A stretch of DNA of 64,000 nucleotides, from positions 4,424,814-4,488,813 of the forward strand of contig NC_066602.1 in assembly GCF_905475345.1 (NCBI RefSeq). Reading direction: 5' to 3'. This DNA comes from Vespula vulgaris. Its lineage: Eukaryota; Arthropoda; Insecta; Hymenoptera; Vespidae. The notes beneath the pieces are model-generated. The model saw only the letters and a list, made by a program, of their open reading frames with translations, made no database searches and was not told where the DNA came from. Made by a program: the position numbers and the translations under genes. Below are positions 23,309 to 36,628 of this stretch, piece by piece. The stretch's first letter is position 1; each line of letters begins with the position of its first letter.

Positions 23309-25644
23309 AAAGGGCCTTCGAGAAAAGCCGATCGTAAGGTTCTTGCCCGAGCCTTGGAATGTTGCTTGGCGAGGAGTTCGCTGGAAAAGAAGAGGAGAGG
23401 AGAGGAGAGGAGTTTGGGAGAGAGCGGAAAGGAAGGGAGGATGGAAGGGGTTTGAGTTCTCACAAAAAACAGCATCCCTTCTTCGAATTCTCTTTAGCCC
23501 AGAGTGGAAGTTGATGCAGTTTAAATACTAACAACTTTACTGACGATTTGAAAGATATTAGATTATGAAATTCGAGTTTCTTTTTATCGTTATTTGAACG
23601 TGAAGAAAGACGTATTTTATCAAGATCGAATATTTTAACAAGTATTACTCGTATCTTTGTCTATATATCTATATACTTGTACACATACATATATATTCAT
23701 GTATATGAATTTGGACTTAAACGTATATATGTATGTGTATGTCGTGTACGTGTGAAATTGTAGACGTAAATGTATATATTAATTTGGACTTGGATAGATA
23801 CGTATCTAGGTTTATTTTGTGTAGGTTAAATACAGGAAATACGTACATAATCTAAAAAGAAAATGATTACGCAGAGAGATGGGGAGTCCTGTTACTCGAA
23901 AGATTTTATCATTTTGATTTCTTCAAAGATCGTATCTTTCTCCAATCGATTAATATTGCAAACTCGATTCGATTCCTTTGAAGGAGACCAGATTGAACTG
24001 GTTTCATTTAAAAAGACCGCGTCAAGAGAGTATAGAATATCTACATAACTATTAGACGTTAGATCCGATAAAAATCATCGCGTGAATTTATGAGTGATAA
24101 ATTTTTTTAAGACAACCATTGGTCGTCTCTCTTTTGATATTTTTAAATTTATTTTCGATTTCTTTTATGAACGATAATAATCTTTAATGGGATTAAAAAT
24201 AATTGGAGGAAAACGGCATATTACCGACTGAGCCTGGGATTAACTAACGAGCAATTTTTCTTACGAAAAAAAAGAAAAGAAAAGAAAAGAAAATAGAAGA
24301 AAAGAGAAGATCATATTCTCACGTGACTAAACATCTTTTTCACGTAAATACGAGTATTTGTCTTATCTTGACGCAGGTGATCACGAGTGTAGCAGTATCG
24401 TATATGCATGATTGAATATATGACACTTAGTGTTAAAAGATGTACGTGCTCGTGCAAAGAAAATCGTTGAAAACCTCTTTTCATTTTTATTGATAAACTT
24501 ATCAAAAGGTTAATTTTTTATATGTATAATTATCTTATAAATATTAGTATTAATTAATCCGATAACTTAAACTTAATCGCTTTTTTTGTATTATTATTTA
24601 ATTTTAACCTTGCGTTATGTCCTTTCCTTCGTTTTATTTAGTTTCTTCCTAATTGGTCGATATTTGTTATTAAAAAATTAATGGACCAATGAAAAGAATT
24701 TGTATAAAATCAAATCGACAAAATGATTTAATCCGATCTATTTGAAATCATTAATCGTAATAGATGATTTGAATTTCTTTAAATCAAAAGGACGTGAGCT
24801 TTTTACGTATAATCGTCACATTGAAAACTATATGAATGTTAGTTATAATAAATGGCATTCGTCAGCATAGCAAACCCACCTACGATCTTTAAGCATTCGA
24901 TTCACAACTCGTGACTACGCCATCTCTACCATGAAAATGTCATACAAATTCCTCAATGAATAGAATCCTCGATCGAGAGAAAATATCTTGACAAAAAAAT
25001 CTTCCTGATATTTTTGGATATTTGTATGTATGTATATATAACGTCATTTCTTAGAAAAAAGAAACAAGATCTCTTTAACCGAAAAAGATGGTTTTTTTCA
25101 GTTTCATTTTCATAAGAATACATACCACGTTTGTGCTGATTGTAAATATGAGATTTTTCCTTCTCATGTTTTCAGTTAGAATCTTTTTTACCGATCATGT
25201 TTAATATAGGATCATTCAATAAGCATACAAAATTTACACAAAAATAAAATTTAATACAAAAAAGAAATTTTTACCAAAATATAATTAACAATTTTTATCA
25301 GTACTTTAGCATGACGAAAATGATTATTAATACATTGGATAAATATACGTATCATATTAAAATGTGAAAGCGATTAACTAATAAAAGAATATAAAAATGA
25401 CTAAGTAAGCGATCTGAAAATGGTATGACTTCACATTATTAATGTATATATATCATTGGTATATGCCAAGAAGATGAAACCTTTGACCAATGGACACAGC
25501 AAGATTGCTTAGCAGCACATCGAACGATGTAAAATGACTACTACGGATTTAAATTCTTTTCGTTCTTTTTTACATTTCGTGATAATATAATTAATTTCTT
25601 GATTGATCCAGTTTATTCTGCTACTGTGATAATAAGAATAATGA

Positions 25645-25678
<34 letters not shown>

Positions 25679-26724
25679 GGTGGTGGTGGTGGTGGTGGTG
25701 GTGGTGGTGGTATGGTGGTGGTGGTGGTGGTGGTGGTATGGTGATGATGATGGTGGTGGTGGTAGTAGTATATATTCGAGCAAGAGACACAAGGGTAATG
25801 AAACGTGTTCTATAAAGTAAATTCAATCGAAACAATGCGTTTCTCTTCGGCAACGTACTACACGTTGAGTGCGCGCGTCGAAAGAATAAAAAAAAAAAAA
25901 GGAAAAAACATGCATGAGTGAGGGGCGTGTCAGAGCAAAGTGACGTTACTGGTGACGGGGGACGGCAGCCCCCTCCACTCCTCATCTCTCTGTGCCACTC
26001 GTCGGCCCACTTGGGCGACAGCCTTCTTTCTGTTCGGTTGTCCCACTCCACCGCCTACCCCCTCTTCACACTCTCTCACTCTACCTACACTTTTCACTCT
26101 CTTCCTACGTTCACTCATGTACACATCGCAGGTTATAAAAGTACCCTGCGCAATCGTCAGACTCTTAGTCAATTCTCGAACGTTTCTGAGTGTGTACATG
26201 TCTCTCTCTTTCTACCATTACGTTTATTCAATTTGAATTTCGAAGAAAATTTCAACCGTAAACCTTCTTGCGTGTATACATCTCTTGAAATTCCACGAAG
26301 TCGGAAGCAGTTGCAGCCTTGCTTCCTTCTCGGAAGTATTTATCTGGGAATTGTTTTCTATTCTCGTTATTTCCTCCTTCAGTTTTTCTAAGGATTACTT
26401 CTAATACGTAAGTTTATATACATACATATATATATATATATTTGATATTAGAATTTCTTTTTGTTTGGAAAAAGATATTTTGATGTTTTGTTTTATTATT
26501 AACGTATGTGTGTAATAAGATATTTGTCATATATTATTATAGATATAATTACAATATTTACATAGATCTATGTATACATAAGAAAGAGATTAGAAAGTTG
26601 CATTTTTAAGAACGTTTCATGTTGAAGTCATCGTTGTGTCGTCGTCGTGAGAACGATACTACTCTCGAAGGACGCCATTTTCGCTCGCTTTCACCTCACT
26701 AGCCTCGTCCCTCTACTTTTTCTC

Positions 26725-26756
<32 letters not shown>

Positions 26757-27054
26757 CCCTCCCCTCCCCTCCCTCCCTCCCTCTCTCTCTCACTCACTCA
26801 CTCACTCACTCTTTCCCTCTTTTTCTTCTTAGTATACATTATACATTATCGACTTCGTTTCCATAGAAAAATGACATTAGTGACAATAGATTTGATTAGA
26901 TTCTATTCAAAAATAATGTTTTTATTTTCAATCGCATGATTATCATTTACGACGCGTTTGTACCATCGATTCGATCAATACTTTAACTTATATATTCGCA
27001 ACCAACTTCAGCTTGGTCCTTCCGTTCTCCGGATTTAACGTTAAAGCTCCCTCT

Positions 27055-27106
<52 letters not shown>

Positions 27107-29807
27107 CTCTCTATCTCTCTCTCTCGTGCTTTATCGAGCTGTTTGTGGACATCGACCGTTATACATTGATCGCATTTAAAGATGACACAATATCGTCATC
27201 ATAACTTTATTACATTCTGTTTAACCTTTTTAAGAATGTATGATATATTCACTTCCAATTATTCTTTATACTTATATTTCGTGTATTCGTAATTACTCGA
27301 ATGTGCGTTTTAAAGTTAAATTCTATGGAAACGTTAACATAAATTTCTTCTAAATGATACGAATTCTTCAACGTTGTTCGGAGGTCACGTGATATACACG
27401 AGAAAAAAGAAAACAATTGACCAGTTCTGAACCGTACCAGGCACCATATTCGATTAGTCTATCTTTATCTCTCTTGATGAATGGCAACACGAAGATAAGA
27501 AAAAATGTAGAACTTTATTGTTATCTTATGACAATTTTCCGATTATTACATGTAACAAAATTTGTAAGTTCGTTTCGATCAAATATATGTTACGTGATTC
27601 AGGGATATTCTTTCAAATGACTTAATTACCTTCTTACATAAACTTATATAAACTTGCTACTAACACGTATATTTTGGAGTAGTCTCTCATGCGAAATCAT
27701 GTTATTCTTCTTTATTGATCGTATTTTTTTCTTGCGTCTTCCAGTGTTGTCGAACTAATTCAAGACGAGCCTGTCAGTCATTTTATATTATTTTGTTTTG
27801 TTTTTTTAAATGGAATTTTTCTAATTTTTTATTATCAATCGAATTTGCCATTCTACTTCATTAATTAACCTTATAAATGATCAGTTAAATAATTGTGTTA
27901 ATTATAGGTAGTATTTTGTTTTAGTATAATATTTATTTTGTTTCAGAAAGCATTAAGAACAAAGCGTAATATAAATTATCTAATATTAGATAAGAGTTAT
28001 GGAAATTCATTTTGACAGTGGTTCTCAAACGCAATACTTTATATTTCTTATTTTAGAAACAAAATTGTTTGTTCCTAATATATAATTATTGTCTAATATA
28101 TTAAATGAAAGTTATGGAACTAAATTTGTTCTCAAACAAAATACTTCTTAGAATACTATTTCTTAGAATGATACTTCTTAGATTGAAACTTCATTGATCG
28201 TAACTAAACAATTAAGCTTGTTCTCTCTCTCTCTCTCTTTCTCTCTCTTATAGTCGCTATTTTCAGCTATATTAGAAATAATGTCTTGATATACGTCACA
28301 AGTACGTCATCGTGGTCTTTCCTTGGTTTATCGATAACGCTTACGTATTTTACGTTGTGACCCTCGTCATCGTAACTCCCTCCCTTCTCGTTTTTTCTCT
28401 TCGCCCCGAAACATAAATTCGTTGCATAAGTTCATTACGTGTTCTTTGAATTGCGTCTTACGATCGTAATCACCCTGCTAAGTAAAATAAGACGTAAAAA
28501 TGCTAATCTTTTGTTTTTTGTTTTCTGAAAAAGTGAGAGATAAAAGAAAAATCAGAAGAAAAAATTAGCCAATCAGAAGCAAGCTAAATGGCGGGCTTTC
28601 TCAAACAGTAATTCTTGTTGATTTAATTGGACATGACGCGCGCGCATGTGTGTGTATGAGAAAATCAGGTCGTCTAGATACAATTGCAAGTTTATTTTTA
28701 AATAAATCTTATGACCTCATACTTCCTGCCAAGATTTCTCTTGTCAAGTTGAAAGAAAAGAATATTTATTTGGATGGTTTATTTTTTTTGTTATAGTTGC
28801 AACATATCAAAACAACATGTCTGTCACTTCGGTTCAACCTCCTTCTGAAAATCTTTCACGTCATGGGTAAATTTTGGATAATTATTTAATATTTTATAAT
28901 ATCCACACATATGTTACTATGAATAATACTATTTGAACTTTAAAGAAGAAAAGAAAGAAATAAACTTTGTTTCTTTTCAACAGGAGTAACGTATCCCTCT
29001 CTTGTCACAGTTTATGTGATAGTGTAGACGATGGTCTTCAAGGTTCTCATCCTCAATATCAAGATACGATTCTAACCATTGAAGAACTCCGTGCTCAATT
29101 GAACTCATGCTTTACGTGAGTACTTGATTATTGATAATCAAGGAAGAAGGAAGAACAGAAAGAAAAGTAAATTTCGTTTCAAATAAAATAAAGAAGGAGG
29201 AAATGCTTTTAGAAAATCATTTGTATTAATTACATTTTGAAAGATATCATTTTAATATATTCAAACTACACAACGCCGTTGTTATTGATTTGAGAAATAT
29301 TTCTTTTTTATCAGATTACATTTCGCAATAAGTCTATGGAATGTAAACATTTCATATAGTCCCTTCTGTCAAAATACAGTGATAACATATTTTTTTGTTA
29401 TCATCATATTTTTCTTTTTTCTCATTATTTCCATTTATTTCGACTAACATTAATATTCATTATATTTGTTAGGTGTGGGGTCTCTTGGAGCGAGGAACAT
29501 GTCTCTCTTGATTGTAGTGAATGTGGTGGTTATTCTCTTCAACGACCTTGCCCGCTTTGTGATGGACGTTGTCACACAGTGTGGAAACGTGATCTTACTA
29601 TGGTAAAGAATATATTTTTTTTTTTTTATTCAATATTCTCATTTGTAATCACTCTTCATGCAAACACAAAGACAGTAAATGATCTTGTGCTTTTAGTCTC
29701 ATGCAAGTGGTAAAGCAAGATGGATCGGTGAATGTGCTCTCAGTTGTGGACCTTCTCTCGAAGAATCTTTGGTACCAGCTTTGGAAAAGCTAAGGGCAAC
29801 CTCGTGA
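19520..29807 (+). CDS. pino: Protein pinocchio (with possible long N-terminal form)
   Basis: Four exons, 28797-28866 (ATG at 28817), 28984-29115, 29473-29602 and 29697-29807, encode a 140-residue protein matching insect pinocchio. It contains LTIEELRAQLNSCFTCGVSW, then paired cysteines (CSECGGY, CPLCDGRC) likely to bind zinc, and ends after MSHASGKARWIGEC. Drosophila pinocchio was described from olfactory-behaviour mutants; its biochemical role is poorly known. A separate exon at 19469-19667 has an ATG at 19520 and 49 codons (starting MEGTMTEFEEN) and a donor GTGAGT. Spliced over 9.1 kb to 28797 it stays in frame (CTT junction, then ATYQNN and the internal ATG), giving a 196-residue form. That long form is inference; the 140-residue form is well supported. 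A second promoter at about 26134 would make only the short form. Poly(A) candidate at 30798. Confidence 0.85.
19905..20140 (+). mobile_element. Unclassified interspersed repeat fragment
   Basis: This block is less AT-rich than its surroundings. It contains short hairpins (TTGTCG...CGACTAA and TTGGG...CCCAA) and the phrase CCCCTGCTTGTCGTAAAAAG, which I associate with dispersed insect repeats. It reads like a degraded retroelement or SINE-like piece inserted in the long pinocchio intron, and it ends in an AT-rich microsatellite-like tail (AATAATAATA). No protein frame survives. The class is uncertain. Confidence 0.4.
21091..21151 (+). repeat. (GA)n microsatellite
   Basis: About 60 bp of nearly pure GA dinucleotides inside the long pinocchio intron. 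Confidence 0.95.
23276..23311 (+). repeat. (GAAA)n array
   Basis: About eight tandem GAAA units, followed by a GGAGA-rich purine tract at about 23380-23450. Confidence 0.92.
25640..25769 (+). repeat. (GAT)n-(GGT)n trinucleotide array
   Basis: About 130 bp of GAT changing to GGT repeats. It would encode poly-His on the minus strand and poly-Val or poly-Trp on the plus strand, but there is no gene context. It sits about 370 bp upstream of the TATA promoter. Confidence 0.95.
26134..26406 (+). promoter_or_regulatory. TATA/Inr core promoter and noncoding first exon, probably for pinocchio
   Basis: TATAAAAG begins at 26134 and an initiator-like TCAGAC at 26157-26162 places a start near 26159, 25 bp downstream, which is canonical spacing. 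Upstream is a GC-richer region with a CRE-like TGACGTTA at 25940. The transcribed strand runs to TCTAATAC followed by GTAAGT (donor after 26406). The next plus-strand acceptor with a recognised gene is 28797, so this exon probably supplies an alternative 5' UTR for pinocchio. It could instead belong to an unrecognised transcript. Confidence 0.55.
26728..26816 (+). repeat. (CT)n/(CTCC)n/(CTCA)n compound repeat
   Basis: Pyrimidine-only compound repeat of about 90 bp inside the long pinocchio intron. Confidence 0.9.
27056..27125 (+). repeat. (CT)n microsatellite
   Basis: About 70 bp of CT repeat with a few CTAT interruptions inside the long pinocchio intron. Confidence 0.93.
28328..28337 (+). 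promoter_or_regulatory. DRE-type motif
   Basis: TTATCGATAA contains the TATCGATA core bound by DREF at many insect housekeeping promoters. It lies about 460 bp upstream of the first pinocchio coding exon, in a stretch richer in CG dinucleotides than its surroundings. It could mark a third, proximal start site. Confidence 0.35.
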
Positions 29808-32800
29808 ATTTATCATTATCATTATTATCGCCATCATAATCGTCATCATCATTATCGTTGCATCGTCGATATTTTCGAGCAACGTCGACGTTATCGTCGA
29901 ATCGAGCAACAATGCAACCATTGCATAAGACTTAATAATCCATTTCACTAAATCCATTTACTGTTTCTCATCATCCCATGATCATCATCATCGGTGCGAC
30001 GTGAAATGTGTGCATGTGGATTATTTTTTAGATGTATTGAGAAAGGGAGAGAGAGAAAAAAAGAGACAGAGCATTCGTACAAACTTGAACAAAAAAAATG
30101 ATTCCGGAAAAATTTACAGATACACATTTCTAAACAAAATCAAAAAAAGAAAACAGTATCATTGTCATAGTAGAAAAAGAATCATTTTGATCTACTGTAC
30201 TTGAGAATCCTTGTTGATTATATTACTTGAACTTGACTAAAAATAGTTTTCAAAAATCACAAAATCTCTCGAGTGTCATATTAGAAATCGACTAAGAACA
30301 AATTATCTCCATTAAGTTAAAAAAAAAAAAAAAACAACATTTTACTTTCTTTTTAAGTTATTCTCATTCTTTTGAGTTAACTAAAATATAATTGGACTTA
30401 CATATATCATAGATAGAAAAGAAGTGTATGTGTGTGTGTGTGTGTGTCTGTCACAGAAGAGATAAGTTTCAAAGAAAGAGCAAGAAAAAATATTTCTCGG
30501 CACGAATATTAAACTAATAAATATCTCGATTTTTAAATTTAATTAAACAATTAAAAGGAGAAAAAAAGAAAAAATAAATAAAAAAAATGTGTGTGCATGC
30601 GTATATAGTTTGAACGTTTGAAATAATTAAATTTCTTTTTTTTTCTTTTCTTTCTTTTTTTTTTATATAATCATTAAACTTTATTCGAGTTCGTAATTAA
30701 GACGGCAGAGAAAATATAAGACTTTGGGCAGCTATAGTTAAATAAAAAAAAAATAAATAATTATTTGTGATTTATAGAACGCATATAAAATGAAGTGAAT
30801 AAAAATGTGTGTTCTCGTTCGTGTGTAATATATGATCTTCGCTAATAATCTAACTCTAATCTAATCATTTTAAGTCTTATAATTAAGATTTCAAGATCGA
30901 AAGTCCTTTATTTTGCATTTACTATCATCATCGAATTATATTATTTGATGGATTTAATTAATTATGGAATTATTAAGCAGACTACATGGATTCCTTTTAA
31001 AGACTGTAAGAGGAATTTCAAGGGAAGAAGAAATAATAACAAGCAGCAACAAATGCATTAACTGATTTACAAAGAAAATATTGTAACAAGTTTTATTAAA
31101 CAATATCGGTTCTTTTTTTTTACAAGTTAACTAAAAAATCTTTATGCCAAGATAAATTTTTTTCTGTTTTAGATATGTCTGTGATTATGAAAGAGCGCTC
31201 TAAGTTAACAATTGAAGAAAATTAATTTATTGCATAACTCATATACTAATTAATATATGAATAAAGAAAATGTTAAAAAATTTTTTGCTTAAAGCACGCT
31301 TTCATAATCACCGTTTCATTCAATATCACGTGACAATTAGATCAAATCATATTTGGTCTTAGATGAATTCGAAGAATTATAAATAATAAAAAAATATTAG
31401 TGAAATCGTTCATTGGATCGTACGTGTCGATTACGAATATTTATTAATCACATGGCGGATAAACAACGAGCAAAGTTTTTTAAACAAACAAAATTTTTGT
31501 TTTTTTTGTTTAACGTCGCTCGTTGTACATATGGTTCCTAAATGGATTTATCGGTAGAATCTCGATAAGTCCATGTAAATTAGTCGAAAGTGGTGATATA
31601 TGAAGATTCTTCTGTTTTTCATTTTTTTCATGTCTTTTTCTATTACAATTTAATAATACTAGTAATAATATTGCACATAATGATTTAATATCGACATGAA
31701 TTTTCTCTTGCACAATATATTTGTCGATAACTTTTCATCGCCGCCAGTACGTATCGCTTTTTCGAACTGAAATACATTTCTATTCATCAAATATCACATT
31801 TATCATTTAAATTGAAATTGTAAATTATGAAATTTTCAAGTAACAACAAAAATAAAAAATTGGCTTCTTGCCAACCATCTTAATTTTAAAAATTACTTTA
31901 GAAAATGTCTTCGATAGAGTAATTTTTATTTAATCTTCTTTAAAATACTTATTTATGAGGATAATATTTAAAGTATGGGCTTAATAAATGATATTTCTCG
32001 AATTGTATGTGCTTTTTCTATTGTTCGTTAATTTTATTTCCAGAGGAATAGTATTTGGATGTTCCATCAACATTATTCATTTAAATTAAGGGTTGCTTTG
32101 TTTACATAAAAAAAAACAGAGTTGTGTGTCATCAGTTAATGAGAAAATTCTTACCAATGCTTTATTGCTTATAATAATTGTAAATATTTTTATACAATTT
32201 TATTTTTTCTTCATCATAACATACGCTACAAACCCATGCATATTCATTAAAGATTTAACAATAAATTGCATGCTATTACAAATTAAAAAAAAAGAAAGGA
32301 TTTGTGTGAAATCATTAAAAATTTACTTGTCGATTATACAAACATTTCTCTAAACTATTATATCCATGAGTATTAAGTATGTAGCCGCAAGAAGTCTGTG
32401 TACTCGTTTTGTATATAACCTTTTAAGGAGTACACGTTCCTGTAAATCCTTTAGAAAATCTATTAAAACAATTTAAGTTTATGATCATAATTACAGTAAT
32501 ATTAATATAAATAATATACATACAAAACAATTTCAAATTAGTTTAGATCAGAACTTAGTTTCTTTGACATGATTTTAAGGCATATATATACTATAGACTT
32601 AATTATATATATTTTGACGATCAGTGAGAAAAAACTTTCTTATATAATTTCTCAATTTATTTAATAACTTATATTCTATATATAAAGCTGTTAATTTTTT
32701 CAAGAGGAATTATATGCAATATTTAATTTAATAAATATATGCTACTTTGTTGCAGCGCGACAGCAGGTACTTCTTCGCATGGTATTAAACTCACTTGAAA

Positions 32801-33300
32801 ATATTGTTAAAAACAATATTTACTTTATCAATGAAGAACAAGCTCCTTAAAAGGTTTCTACTTTTCTCTCTTTTTTTTTTTTTCTTTTGCTCGTTCACTT
32901 TAATTATACGTTCTATAATTATTTTAAATAAACATAAAACAGGACTCTGTAGGAGATCAAACGGTTTATCATCTCGAAACAATGAAATATCAGCACCAAC
33001 TTCTTACTAAGGATAACTAATCTCACCCACTAAGCGTGTAAACATTGACAAGAATTCACTTTGGTGCACTCTATTATTATCATAGTTTTTATATTGTAAT
33101 AAATTAATTAATTCTTTTGTGTGTAGGTAAAGGGAGTGAACAAAATTAATTAAGATTTGTTTTCTTAATCCCAATTAACACACAATAATTTTTAACTAAG
33201 AACAAGATGAACAATGTACTTTTTATATGTGATATGTGATATCTCGAATTTTTATAAATGATAAAGTGAATTTTGATATTAAATTAAAAATAATAGCGAT
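29808..33300. other. Pinocchio 3' UTR and convergent intergenic region
   Basis: The region follows the pinocchio stop and ends at the SdhA stop on the opposite strand. It holds an AATAAA at 30798-30803, a GT repeat at about 30428-30447 and several poly-A or poly-T runs. The remainder is AT-rich. No conserved coding frame, tRNA or clear structured RNA was seen. Confidence 0.6.
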
Positions 33301-36300
33301 CTAATAGGAACGAATTGCTGGTGGTACTGTAGCGCATTCCTGCTTGTTAAGCGTATCATCTATCACTGGCCTATACGTAATAGATACTTCTCCTGTTCTA
33401 GGATTAATAGTCGTAAGAGTATGTTTTCTCCAATGTTGATCCAACGGTTTTGCTTGTTGATTATCTAAGGGTTTACTATAATCATATTCATCAATTCTAT
33501 CTTTAAAATCTTCACGAGCATGAGCTCCTCGACTTTCTTTTCTATTCTCTGCGGCTACTATTGTTTGCATAGCATTGATCATCAAATTCTGTAATTCCAG
33601 TGTTTCTACCAAATCAGAATTCCATATCAACGATCTATCGGATAGTTTCAAATCGTCCATCTTCTTATAAAGTCCCGACATCTTTTGGCATCCTTCTTGC
33701 AAAGTTCGTGCATCTCTAAACACCGCGGCGTGTGTTTGCATAGTTTTCTGCATGCTCAGTCTTAAGTCTGCTGTGGGAAGACTACCATTAGCGTTTCTAA
33801 TCCAATCCAAATTTGCAACTGTCTCTTCACCAGCATTCTAAAAGTAATATTTTAACGAATTAAAAATTAATATTTACATTGGAAAAGAAAAAAAAAGATT
33901 TGAATTGAAAGATTAGAAAAATACTAACGGATCTCAAAGGTCCTATAGTTTCGCCAGGTTTATTTTCTTGCGCAATTGTCTTTGCACAAGCTCGACCAAA
34001 CACAACGAGATCAAGTAATGAATTTGCACCAAGTCGATTAGCCCCGTGAACCGAAGCAGAAGCTGCTTCACCACATGCGTATAATCCAGGTACTATCTCG
34101 TCCTCGTCGTTCTTTCTGGTTAATACTTGACCTTTATAATTTGTTGGTACACCACCTGCAAAATTTTTCTTTATATTATATATCGAAATTTGGTAAAAAT
34201 TCATCTATCCATTCGTATATCTATTCATTTTTGCTGAAAATTAGAATTTGGACTTATTTTTATACCCATATTATAATGTACAGTTGGTATAACAGGTATA
34301 GGTTCTCGTGTTACATCCACTCCAGCGAATATCATTGCAGTTTCTGAAATACCAGGTAATCTAGCTGCCAATTGTTCAGGTGGTAAATGATGTAATTGCA
34401 AATAAATGTGATCTTTTTCTGGTCCAACACCTCTACATGAAATAAAATATTAATGAGTAATTTTCATATCGTAATCATCATCGAAATCGATCTTTTCAAG
34501 GTTGTTAACTTGTTTACCTTCCTTCACGTATTTCTATGGTCATTGACCTAGAGACTACGTCTCTCGAAGCTAAATCTTTAGCAACAGGTGCGTAACGTTC
34601 CATAAATCTTTCACCTTCACTATTTATCAAATAACCACCTTCTCCGCGACTACCTTCCGTTATTAAACAACCTGCACCATATATTCCTGAAATGTAAAAG
34701 TTACAATAGATTTTATCTAAAGATAAAATATCTATATAGATAAATGATATAGTATAACAAAATAATATTCTCAAATCGATACCCGTCGGATGAAATTGTA
34801 CAAATTCCAAATCTTGATTAGGTAGGTTAGCTCTTGATACCATTGCTGTACCATCTCCTGTACATGTGTGTGCGGACGTACAAGAGAAATAAGCACGTCC
34901 ATAACCCCCGGTTGCTAGTACTGTGTTTTTAGCATGAAAACGATGAAGTGTACCATCCTCTAGAGAAAGTGCAATAACCCCTCTGCATTCTCCGTCTTCC
35001 ATAAGTAAATCCAATGCAAAATATTCGACGAAGTAATTACAATCGTAACTTAAAGATTGCCCATAGAGTGTATGCAGCAGGGAATGTCCTGTTCTATCTG
35101 CAACACAACAACATCTGTGCGCTTGGCCTCCTTTTCCAAACTTTAGTGATTGACCTCCAAAAGCACGTTGATATATTTTTCCTGGAAAAGTAAACAAATT
35201 TTATTAAAAATATATATATTCATTTTATGTACGTAATTTCAAGTATTGTAAATACTTTTAATCCATAAGAAAAAAGTAAAGAATAATGTAATTCATGATA
35301 AGAACATTAACTATTTGTATAATGCATTAGAAGATGTTATTCAACGTAGAAGAAATGATATTAAAAAGAGATTCAGGACAGCATATTGTTATATCTACGT
35401 TGGTTGTACACTTATTTCTTTTAATGTTATATCTTTTAGTATTCTACTTATAATTAACAGACATGTTATTCTGTAAGATATTTTTGTAAATGTATACTTC
35501 ATATCTGGTAGTAACTTACCGTCAGAAGTCCGACTGAATGGCATACCACAATTTTCTAATTCAATGACTGCTTTAGGAGCTTCGCGTGTCATATAATGTA
35601 TCGCATCCTGATCTCCAAGCCAATCGGATCCTTTCACAGTATCGTACATATGCCACTGCCAATTATCTTCTTCCATATTACCCAAAGCAGCATTGATACC
35701 ACCTTGAGCTGCTACGGTATGTGATCTAGTTGGAAATAATTTTGTAACCACTGCAGTTTTAAAACCTTCTGCGACCAGTCCATAAGCTGCACGTAATCCT
35801 GCACCACCTGCACCAACGACGACAGCATCGTATTTATGATCTACTAAAGGATATTGTTTAGATACTGCTTCGGATACTTTAGCAGCTCTTCCATTAGATG
35901 TGTGATGAAATTTATGTGCACCGATAACAGGTAAACCCAATTTATTCTGTAACACATGATGTTATAAACATTTAATTTTCAAAAAATAAAATATATAGGT
36001 AAGTTTAATCTGTTCAAATCGTCATGGATATTCTACATAACACGATATAATATTAATAATTCTTCTTTTTCAGAACACTACTTCCACTTCATAAGAATAT
36101 AAATATTTGTATCACGCATATATAAAAAGATTGATATATTTATTATTTATATATTTTGGAGAAAATTTTAATTAAAATATAACGAAAGAAATTGTTTAAA
36201 TAATCGAAATGGTTTGTCATGTAATTAAATATTACGCGAGATTAATTGTATACTAGACATTATCTATAGCAAATGAGGTTTGTTACACAACACACTAATT

Positions 36301-36574
36301 TATTACCAGCAGACGTTTCTTGCCATATGGATAATAACAAAATCATAAAAAGAGACATATGTACGATCGTATGACTACTTTTCTTTGTCTATTCCAATTA
36401 TATCATTGTGATTAAATTCTTTCACTAATTATTAATATTTAAATCCATAAAAGTACTTCATATTCTATTATTTAAAATCTGTGGAATTAATATACATTTT
36501 TTATCAATTAATATCTCAAATTAGTCTCATCCTAATTGAACCATATCATAGTCACAATTAGTATAATTTACGTA

Positions 36575-36628
<54 letters not shown>

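Larger units (their letters stand above)
19668..28796 (+). other. Long pinocchio intron / alternative-promoter region
   Basis: This 9.1 kb stretch holds no recognisable protein exon. It contains the interspersed repeat at 19905-20140, many microsatellites (GA at 21091, CA/CG at 21475-21505, trinucleotides at 21660-21800, GAAA at 23276-23311, GGT at 25640, CT at 26730 and 27056) and a TATA promoter at 26134. A DRE motif lies at 28328. Open frames listed by length here are low-complexity. Confidence 0.6.

Noticed and set aside
25509..26051. 180-residue minus-strand frame with poly-His and poly-Pro
   Set aside because: It is a translation of the GGT/GAT repeat and overlaps the promoter region; no homology or splice context.
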